Assembly (NCBI RefSeq): GCF_025602895.1
Contig: NW_026516255.1
Span: 124,001-188,000 of the forward strand
Reading direction: 5' to 3'
Source: Polychytrium aggregatum
Taxonomy: Eukaryota > Chytridiomycota > Chytridiomycetes > Polychytriales
DNA length: 64,000 bases
Part shown: in pieces, positions 55,396-64,000 of the stretch
How the letters are laid out: each line of letters begins with the position of its first letter
Position numbering within the stretch: position 1 is the stretch's first letter
Program-made: the position numbers and the translations under genes
The notes under the pieces: model-generated
Databases searched by the model: none
What the model was told of the DNA's origin: nothing
What the model saw: only the letters and a program-made list of their open reading frames with translations

Positions 55396-56594
55396 ACCAC
55401 CAAGGATGGAAGCCCAGGTGACAGCCCAGATGGAAGCCCAGATGAAAGCCCAGGACATCAATGAAGCTCCATTCTCTGACCGATGAACATCGCTGCAAAT
55501 AACAGCCACGGTTCCGTGTTATGGGGGGGGGAGAGCGTTTGTATTTTCTTACTCTTTTCGTTGGGGGTACCCTATATCAACAGCATGGGACAAAAACAAA
55601 GCAGGTTCGAGAAAGCCAGCAATGCAAAGCAGGGAAAGGGCCAGGTGCGATGGATGAAGGGACGGAGCCAGCCAAAGAGAGCGGAAGCGATGCAGCGAAG
55701 ATGATGGCGAAGAAGCGAGAGAGTGAGTGAGCAAAAGTAGAGAGAGAGAAAGGAGAGGGGGGGGGAGGAATAGCCGGGGTGAGGGAGGAAACAGTGCAAG
55801 AAGAAAAATAGAATGGCCAAAGCGCACACCAGAGCAATGGGCAGCGCAGGGATTGATCGTGCAAGGCCACAGGCGTTCGGGAGGCGGACGATCAATCAGC
55901 ATCCGAGCCCGCAGGCTGGAGGCAGTGCCAGGGACATAGCGAGACAGCAACTACAACGCAGAGAAAGCCAAGTGAAGAAGAGCAAGGAGTGGGTTGAGGA
56001 TGGGTGGTGCGAGGATACGAGCAGAGAGCATACACAACAACGACTAGTAGGAATCATGATACGGCGAAAGTGAGCCAAGGGGTCTCACCCGCAGGGGCGG
56101 AGGTTCGTCGGGCTCTTGTGAGTACGTGAGCATAGAGGCCCATCAGGGCTGCGCCGGCTCGGCGGATGGCAAGGAATTGATGAGACGGATAGCATTTCTG
56201 TGGGGAATCGAGTCTAGAGCACGGCCGGTGTTGCTCGGCGGGTCGACAGATCGACAGGCAAGTCCAATCCGTATCCACATAGCCACTCAGGAATGCCATG
56301 TCCAGCCCGGTTGGATTTGGTGTGAATGAAGGTATGATGCCTGAAGAAATATGCAGGCAGGTGTAGTGGGTGATAGGGTAAGGTGTTGGAAGGAGAGGCG
56401 TGGATGAATGGAGTGTGGGGACACGACAGGGACAACAGGAAGCCCTGTGCAAGAGGCACAGACGAGGCATGGTTGGGTCGATAGGGCCATCCGAGCCGCA
56501 TCGGAGATAAGAGTACAGTGCGGAAGGCAGAAATAAAGAAAGAAGGAAAGAAAGAACGATAGGACCGCCGCAGAGCGGAGAGAGGCCGGCTCGC
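55396..56594. other. intergenic between converging genes
   Basis: Purine-rich (GAGAG, GGGGGG) in 55690-55790; A-rich with GAAAGAAGGAAAG at 56535-56555. No gene is supported. Confidence 0.5.
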
Positions 56595-58962
56595 TCATGG
56601 CGAATGGGCGGCGCTGGATGCTCGGCTCTCGATGTAGCTGGCAACCTTCTCGATCACAGGCCGGATGTCATTGAAGGAGTCGCGGATGAGCCGGTCGCCG
56701 TGGACGCGGGCACCACAGTAGGTTCGCTCGGTGCACTCGTAGTCGACGTTGTCGTTCTCCATCAGCCAGCAGTATTCCTGGCCTTCCGAGGGCGGCGAGG
56801 CGTAGTGGTAAGGGCGAGACGACCCGTTGTGCTTGAACTGAGAGTCGTTCTCGGACGAGTCGCTTGAGCTCCCGTCGCACCAGAGGCCGGGAGATGTCGA
56901 CGGCTGCTGGTGCCTCTTGGAGGTATCCGCGCCCGGAAATGACGAGGATTTGCTTGTGGGGATGTCTGGCGATGGAATGGATTTGCTTGTGTGGTCCTGT
57001 GCTCGCGATGCTTTGAGCATGGTCTGCGAGATGTCTTGGAGCAGCAGGGGCAGCTTGCTGTCATCGGCGCTGGCTATGGAGGAGGACAGGGGCGAGCTCA
57101 GCAAGAGTCGTTCGTGCGAGGGAGTGAGCGGCGTGAAATAGGTGCACCGGCGGGTGTCGCCGTTGTAGGGCGGGCCGATGAGATCCAGCAGGACGACTCG
57201 ATCGGAGACTGCCTCGAAGGAGTGCAGGTTAGCGCCCTGGCCCGGCTCGATGATCATGAGAGACTCTGGAGATCCGGCGCTGACGACGCGATTTAATCCC
57301 AGGCGGGTGCGATGCACTGGAATGTGATGGCGAGAGGCGGGATGCTGGTTAGTGGCGCATAAGCCAGGGATGTGATGCATAGAAGGGCAGCAGGCACATG
57401 CCGCCACAGTTTGTCGGCGGGTTGGCCGGCGGGTTGGCAGAACGAGCAGGGTGTGGGTGCGAATTCCAGGACGCAGCCACGCGCCAACAGGCAGATTGGA
57501 GCCCTGGCCGGTTTGATCGGCGAAAGCCCATTGCGACAACACGGAGAAAAGCAGGGGGGGGGGGAGCATTCTACCTGTGCATGGCTGCAAAGTGGTTGGG
57601 TCGATGACAGTTTTCAGGCTGTTGAGAGAGCATGCCCAGAGTCAGCCAAGCAGCAACAGCAGCAGCAGCAGCCAGCGACAGGGGGGTGTTTGGACAAGGA
57701 GACACTCACTCGTTGTTGCTCTTGGGCAGGAATTCAAATGTTTTGACAAACATGTCGCCACTGACGATTTTGCTGGATGAGGCGAGAGAGCGGGGCGGTT
57801 AGGATGCAGTCGGGGACGGTTGGGCGGGGCGTGCCCGATTGATGCTGCAGTCATCCCAGACGCAGCCCAAAGGCAGCAGGCCGCTGGTGGCGCACACGCA
57901 GACGAGCCACAACCACAGCAGCGGAGGGGGCCGAACGGGATTGTGGATTTGGGCGCACAGCGAGTCTGTCCCCAGAGCCTGGGTTGGCTCAGGGGCGGCT
58001 GCGGCCAGCTGGCCGTGGACAGACGCAAAGTGGTCGAGACCAGGGCCAGGTTGCAGTCGAGGGAAGGCGAGGGCGATGAGTGGGAAAGGCACAAGCCGGA
58101 CGGAGAGGAGGGACAGGGGGATGAATGCAGCCGATGCACAAGTACGCATCCGCGGCCTAACCTGAAGACGGTCATATCAGGGTGGTCGTGGATAGGCATG
58201 ATCGTTCCCCGCTTCAGAACGAACACACATATTGTGAAGACGCTCGACTCATAGACGGAGTAGTACTCGACTGGAGCGAGAGACTCCTGCAGTGACGCAA
58301 GCAGAAGAGTGTGAATTCAAGATGGTCACTGCACGGCGAGCAAGCAGGCCGTGTGCACCGGAGATGAGCGGGGTTCCTGATGGTCTGCCACAGCCTCGAC
58401 ACAGCAATCGGGAGGCAACCAAAGGCTGGGAGAGCAGGAATAGGGCTGTGGCGAACAAGGGCGACAGAGCGGTGGTAACGGGGCTGATGGTGATGGCCAA
58501 GGGGCGCCGATATGCCAGCAAGCGGGTATGCTCTCGCTGAGCCGAGCCGGCCGAGCCGGCCGAGCAAGCGCCCTGTCACCGAGACAGTGCGGCATCGAGA
58601 AGTAGAGAGCGCAAGGCGGGTGCTAATTGCACGGCCGATGGCGAGAGGGAGCACTGTCGGATGTGGTGCTCGCGGTGCTGGTGGTGGGTGCCGCTGCGAT
58701 GATTGCTGCGACCACTGGCTTGCTCTAGCGTTGCGGATGGCGACGAAAAAGTCGGCAAGCGGAATCGCAGAGGGCAGGCAAGCATCAGCAACATGCAGGA
58801 TGTAGGGGCGAGATATACCTTGATTTTGAGGGTCTCGGCCGTGATCCCGTTTAGGAGGGTGCAAATCCGCTGCCACAGATACCGGTGATGGGGTGTGTTG
58901 AGTTTGTTGTGCGGAAGCGTAAAGAACTCTTGGGCCAGGACGGCGACGGAGTGAATCAGCAT
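56595..58962 (-). CDS. thiol dioxygenase, ADO / plant-cysteine-oxidase type
   Basis: Non-haem iron enzyme that oxidises cysteamine or N-terminal cysteines using O2; in animals and plants it links oxygen to protein turnover. Exons: 58962-58819, 58286-58162, 57772-57710, 57618-57575, 57316-56595; 1098 nt, 365 aa. Cupin motifs: VFVLKRGTIMPIHDHPDM with iron ligands His81 and His83; SGDMFVKTFEFL; then GQGANLHSFEAV, where His (about 157) is the third ligand; VVLLDLIGPPYN. A low-complexity Ser/Pro/Lys insert (about 190-285) separates the core from the conserved end EYCWLMENDNVDYECTE. Longer than human ADO (270 aa) mainly because of this insert. Intron 3 contains a short CAG run (57648-57672). Confidence 0.85.
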
Positions 58963-58981
58963 GGCGTCTCGGTGGTTCGTT

Positions 58982-59030
58982 TGGCAATGGCAATGGCGAT
59001 GGCGATGGCGATGGCGATGGCGATGTATTG
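58982..59030. repeat. (TGGCGA)n hexanucleotide run
   Basis: About eight copies (two TGGCAA, six TGGCGA), starting 20 bp upstream of the ADO-type ATG, so within its 5' UTR or proximal promoter. Confidence 0.9.
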
Positions 59031-61679
59031 GCGGATATCGTGTGTGGAGGGAGGAGCGAGAGGGAGCAAGTGTCGATGGGGAAGCCAGTTGAGCTGGCAC
59101 CGAGACTCAGCAGCAGCTACGGGACGAGCAAAGCTAGAGAGTCCGACCGGTGCGATCGCGGATCTGGAGAGGCAGAGATGATGGAAGGGCAAACGGGCGG
59201 TTGGATTCAGATTTGTATGGCCGTGGTTGCCAGGCATCGATCCGGCAGGCAGCGAAGGCAGTGGAATCAACGAGAGCGGTGAAGTGGTTTTCTCGCAGAG
59301 GCTTTGTCCCAGGGCCGCCCGAAAAAAGAAGGCAGCAAAGACGGCTCTTTGGTCGCCCTCGGCCTGGACGCATGGGCGGCAGGTGAGTCAGTCGATGAGT
59401 CAGTGCGAGTGTGGGTGCGCGGGGCGGCGGTGGTACTGTTGCGGCGGCCGCGCTGTGCTGCTTCTGCCGCTGTTTCTGTGCAGATGCCGCTGTCTGTGTG
59501 GGAGCTGTTTCTGTGGGGGTTCGTGCTCCTGTCTGTTTGCCACTGCTCCTCTGTCTGTTTGCCACTGCGCGGTTGGCATCAATGGACTTCATTTGAAATC
59601 AACCCGCCAACTGTCCTCCCTCGCTATCTGTGTGCGATTCTGCCTGTGCAGCCGTTGTGCCGCGCCGCAGTCTCTGTCGACACAGCTCTGCGTGGACAGC
59701 ATGCTGGGAAGGCGCGTCGCGGCCAGGGCCAGTGTCAATCGAGACGCCGAGCGCAGCGCCACGCTGCGTCTGTGTCTGTGTTCGTTTGTCCGCCATCTCG
59801 CTCGCCGTCCGCGTCTCGGTCTCGGTGTCTCGGTGCGCTCAGTCGTGGCCAGAGTGACTCACTGGCCATCCAGCTCGACCGAGAGAAGGACCCCTGTCCG
59901 GCAGCACACCTGCGCGCAGGCCAAGTGCTCTCGCTGCGGCCTCGGCCGCTCTCGCCGAGCGTCTCTGTGTCGCCGTTGAGTCATCGTCGATCCGTCCTTG
60001 TTGCGTCGCCGCCGATTCTGATTCGCCTGGCACTCCTGGGGGCGCCGCCGATTGGGTGCTGTCACGGTTGTGCCCAGTCGACAACGCGCGCCTGGCGGGG
60101 AAACCTCTGCGTTGATCCGAACCGCCCTGTCGTTCAGAGCAAGACAACCCGCAGTCCTCTCGCAAGCGAGTGGGATATTCAGGTCTCATGTTCGAGGACG
60201 GGCTGCATTCGACGGAGGGGTTCATCCAAAACATGATAGATTGGTGTCGGCTGACTTGCAGGGCTGCGAATGCGAATCGCTATCGTCATAACGCGGGGGA
60301 TCAGCAGATGATTTCACATCCCATCCCAAGCGCAATCATACTCGATGCAATCGCATCTGGTCTGCCCAATCCGCCCCCACCACGTCGGTGAATTCCCACC
60401 CAATTTTTCCCGCGCCAGCGGATCTGTTGTGGCTCGTCGGTCCGCCTGTCGGTCCTGGCCCGCCCTGTCGATAGCCGTGCCTGAGTTGAGGGATTGACTT
60501 CCCCTGACACTGCGTTACTCCTGTGGATCCGGACGCCGAACGGGCCCAGCTGCGCTCCTTTGATTCCCCTGCTCCTGCCCCGATATTCACACCACGGCTA
60601 CAAGCATCAGCAGGCGAGCGAGTTGCTCCTCGGGGTGATGTTGATCATCTCTCGCTTGGCGAATCGGCCTGGTACTGGCCAGTGCTGTCCAATACTGCCC
60701 GGCACTGCTCGATTCTCGCGCGGCATTCCGATTTCGCGAGTGATCATCTTCCTGTAATTCCGGAGCCATCAAGATGAAACACGCTTTCCTCCACCCCCAG
60801 ATGCTCTTGCATACCACGGCATCGTCGGCACCGTAACCTTGGTCGCCCACGGCCATCGTGGCTGTCTCGAGACGACAGGCATCACACACCAGAGCCGCCA
60901 AGAGCCCATTCCCGCAGCAGTGCGCACAGTCGAGCCCTGAAGAGCAGCCATGCCCGACAAGCAGACGCCGCATGCATCCGCCAAACGTAGCAGTATCGCA
61001 TCCGCAAGGCCAGGCAGCGAGCACGGCAACTCGGAGACATTCCGTTCCCCCCCCCCACCGCAAGTTGCGGCGTAACCGCCTTCCTGCCGTTTCTGCGATG
61101 GTGTCTCAACCCACCCCTTCATCGCTGGCACATGAAATGGCATCCAACCCGAACGATCACACCAACCAACAGGGCCGCGAGCCCCGCGCGCAAGACTGGC
61201 TTGCAGCTGATTGCGATTTATCCCGACTCGCGGCGCTGGGGCGGCATGGATTGTCTGCCGGACAGCAGATCTGGCGGAACACTGCCGACCGGGCAGCAGA
61301 GCGCTCGCCAGTCGTCCTGTGGGTGTCTGCCTCCGTTGACGACAAAGCCGCCCGTTGCCACCGGCAAAGACACCCGGCTCGCAACCACTCCAGCGCCCTG
61401 TCGCTCCTTTCAGCCATTCATCCTCCGCCTTGCTCAAGCCGCCAGGACAGGGTCGAAGCAAGGGTCATGGAGCGGATCGCCGGCAGGTGATTGATGTCCG
61501 TGCCCTGTCGCCGCCGGTGCATTGTTCGTATCGATGCTGCCACTGCTGCCTTGGTTGGCTCGCATAGACAACGCTGCCGACCAACAGAAATGCAACCAGC
61601 ACGCCGGGCGGCTCAAGCATCCCCCGGTGCATTGGTCCGCAGGATCTCCACCATGAGCAAGCCACCGCCCATCCTCCAT

Positions 61680-61735
61680 TGAATATGCAATCGAATATGC
61701 AATTCAATACGCAATTCAATACGCAGTTGAATCTC
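61680..61735 (+). repeat. imperfect 13-14-bp tandem repeat (AATATGCAATCG / AATACGCAATTC)
   Basis: Four units in locally AT-rich sequence, followed by a second small repeat CATCCTGCTAATGCACAC (61768-61790). Confidence 0.8.
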
Positions 61736-62139
61736 CAGGGTATACACCACTATTCTGCTAATACACACCATCCTGCTAATGCACACCATCGCACCGTCAT
61801 CGATATCCCGCACACCATGGCCAAGTCCCCCCTCGCTCCTGCCCAGCACGTCGCCTGTTCTGCTTTCACGTGCGGGCTGTGCCTGGTGATCTGCTCGCCG
61901 CCCATCACAATGACACACCTCGGCCTCAATCAAACCCGATAAAAGTCCGATGCAACCCGCTCCGCTGGCCTTTCTCCTGTCGTCGGTCCTCTGCGCCCCT
62001 CGTCTGTCCTGCTCGCCTTCCTTTCTGCATCAAGACCTGGCCTTGCTCCTCGTCCTGCTTGTTTGATCAGCTTTTGTCCTCCCCCCCCTCCCGCTTACCG
62101 CTCGCAGCTTCTCCCTCATCCGCTTCGCGACCCGCCCAC

Positions 62140-64000
62140 ATGCAAAACCCGATCATTGTTGTTGGTGGTGGTTTGGCCGGCCTTTCTGCCGCCCACACCA
62201 TCGTCGAACGCGGCGGCAACGTCGTTTTGCTTGACAAGAACCCCTTCCTTGGAGGTAAGCGTGCGTCTCTGCACATTACCACGGCCTATCTCGTTTCCCG
62301 TGAAGTACACCTGCTTTCCTTGATCATGGGCTGGCTTGCCACTCTTTTTCTCGCTTGATCCACCGCGACCCTGGTTCATTCGATTGTCCGTCATCGTTGG
62401 TCAGCGAACGACCCAAATGTCGCGACATGACTCATTCTTCACGGCGGCTTGCTGATCCCTGTGTCGGTGGTCGGCGCGGCTCTCTATCTCTGATTTGCGG
62501 TTTTGCGCGAGCGAGGCTTGTTCTGCGGCCCTCTCGAGTCTGTCCTTGACGTTTGCTTCGGACGTGCCGAGGCAATGGTCTCTGGACCCTTCTCTTGTCG
62601 GCTGCTGTGATTTTGCTCCTATCGCCACCAACACACCCGTCGGCCATGTGCGGCTCTGCTCATCGCTTTCTGATCATGGTGCGACCCGCACTCATATCCG
62701 CTCTGCGTCCGACTTCGCTGCTCTCCAGGCAACTCCACCAAAGCCACGTCCGGCATCAACGGTGCCGGCACCACCGCCCAGATGAAGCTCGGCATTCCCG
62801 ACACTCCCGCCATCTTCTACGACGATTCTGCTCGTTCTGCCCGCGACCTGCTCAACCCGGCCCTCACCAAGGTTCTGACCTACAACTCGGCCTCGGCGGT
62901 CGAGTGGATCTCGGAAAAGTTCAAGGTCGACATGTCCCTGGTTTCCCGGCTCGGTGGCCATTCCCAGCCCCGCACCCACCGCGGCAAGGAAATGTTCCCT
63001 GGCATGACCATGACCTACGCCCTCATGGAGACCTATGAGGATCTCTGCAAGAGCTCGCCCCACCGCGCCCAGCTTCTCAAGAAGGCCGAGGTCACCGAGC
63101 TGATCTACGAGAACAACCGTGTCGTTGGCGTGCGCTACCAGAAGGACGGCGCTGTCCACGAAGCCCGTGGCCCCGTCATCCTCGCTACTGGCGGCTATGC
63201 TGCCGATTTCACCAACACTTCGCTCCTGAGACAGTTCCGGTAAGCATCGGCCGCACATCGACCCGCATTTATTGAGGGCATTGCCCATGGGTGACTGGAA
63301 GCCAGATGCCAAGCATGTCCGACCATCGATCAGGCCCTCCTGACAGACTATATCGCTCCTTTCCGTGTCGCTCTCGTCATGCCTCTGCTACGATCGTGTG
63401 CTGTTCCCTGTGCCGGTGCATCTCGCTCGTGCACAGTCCGGAGCTGTGGGATCTGCCCACTACCAACGGCGACCACTGCACTGGCGATGGCATCAAGATG
63501 ACCCTTGCCATTGGCGGTGGCACCCTCCACATGGACAAGGTCCAGGTCCATCCCACGGGCCTTGTCGATCCCAAGGAGCCCGATGCTAAAGTCAAGGTAT
63601 GTACAGACCAGTCCATGTCCCGCTGCAGCCACTCGCCTTCTCTGTCGGAGACGCCCTCATTCACAGCATGGCTACAATCTTTTCCGTGTAGTTCCTGGCC
63701 GCTGAGGCCCTCCGCGGTGTGGGCGGTCTCCTTCTCGATGCCAACGGAAGCCGCTTCTGTGACGAGCTTGGCCACCGCGACTACGTCACCGGCATGATGA
63801 ACAAGAACAAGGGCCCCTTCCGCCTCGTTCTCAACGGCAAGGGCGGCAAGGAGATCGAGTGGCACTGCAAGGTAGGCTGTCGCTCGCGCCGTTCTTTTGT
63901 GTCGAGTCTCGCATGCAACTGCCACAACCCCACGCAGCTCCCACAACAGGTGTGCATGCCTCTCACCCTGCCTTCCTTCGCGCCATCCCGTCTGCAGCAC
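62140..64000 (+). CDS. fumarate reductase / flavocytochrome c-like FAD protein, 3' partial
   Basis: Soluble fumarate reductase family (yeast OSM1/FRD1 type), which reduces fumarate to succinate with FADH2 to reoxidise flavins under low oxygen (family knowledge). Exons: 62140-62254, 62729-63239, 63437-63596, 63692-63871, then an intron running toward the edge. Seen: dinucleotide-binding IIVVGGGLAGLSAAHTIVER; LLDKNPFLGG-NSTKATSGING across intron 1; RLGGHSQPRTHR (active-site His/Arg region); VILATGGYAADF; NGDHCTGDGIKM; VHPTGLVDPKEP; LLLDANGSRFCDELG. The start ATG directly precedes the Rossmann motif, so no presequence or cytochrome-b5-like N-terminal domain is present; a targeting signal could be encoded in an unrecognised upstream exon. 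The C-terminal part lies beyond the window. Confidence 0.92.

Larger units (their letters stand above)
58963..62139. other. 3.2-kb stretch without a supported gene
   Basis: Upstream of both flanking genes (divergent). Contains the TGGCGA run at 58982-59030, a repeated CTGTTTGCCACTGC (59531-59570), and the 61680-61735 repeat. Open frames of 200-310 codons on both strands are His/Arg/Pro/Ser-rich and lack motifs. Confidence 0.45.

Noticed and set aside
59304-60236. 310-codon plus-strand frame
   Set aside because: Cys/Arg/Ser-rich chance frame over repeated CTGTTTGCCACTGC units; no motif and competing frames on both strands.

Overview
The window looks like nuclear DNA of a GC-rich zoosporic (chytrid-like) fungus. 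Nearly all genes are split by short GT-AG introns of about 50-500 bp, and spliced phases are consistent across the models built here. The genes are eukaryotic housekeeping families: a 26S proteasome lid subunit, an ARL5-type GTPase, NAD(P)HX epimerase and a mitochondrial fumarate-reductase-like flavoprotein. A SAS-6 centriole-assembly gene implies an organism that builds centrioles and flagella, which among fungi means zoosporic lineages. A TnpB/Fanzor-like transposase remnant also fits a chytrid. The lineage is an inference; no rRNA or other marker is present.

Layout. 1-1718 (+) RPN7/PSMD6, cut at the left edge. 2056-3559 (+) ARL5. 4133-7265 (-) SAS-6. 7861-8346 (-) unknown ORF. 9583-10170 decayed TnpB/Fanzor-like transposase. 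11049-13461 (-) PP2C phosphatase with an N-terminal extension. 14758-17245 (+) pyruvate-dehydrogenase-phosphatase-like PP2C. 17946-19386 (+) aquaporin. 19387-24301 GC-rich stretch with no supported gene. 24302-25405 (+) Ser/Pro/Ala-rich protein. 26683-27297 (-) multi-pass membrane protein. 29207-31162 (+) F-box-like ankyrin-repeat protein.

32175-40429 holds three tandem heterotrimeric G-protein alpha genes, all on the minus strand and all with the same six-exon plan. 41387-44835 (-) GNL1-type circularly permuted GTPase, 11 exons including one of 7 nt. 45124-45408 (+) small ORF. 45851-47595 (+) NAD(P)HX epimerase. 48428-49180 (+) two-TM protein. 49980-53476 (-) large divergent PP2C. 54008-55395 (+) mitochondrial chalcone-isomerase-like protein (AIM18 type). 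56595-58962 (-) thiol dioxygenase (ADO type). 62140-64000 (+) fumarate-reductase-like flavoprotein, cut at the right edge.

The genes do not form an operon-like pathway. Two themes stand out. One is signalling: three G-alpha genes, an Arf-like GTPase and three PP2C phosphatases plus a possible fourth fragment. The other is a dispersed family of decayed transposase-related repeats in the intergenic gaps at 9.6, 31.9, 38.0, 41.1 and 49.2 kb. Simple and minisatellite repeats are common in introns and intergenic DNA. All models were built by eye from family conservation and splice consensus; no alignment, gene finder or database search was run.
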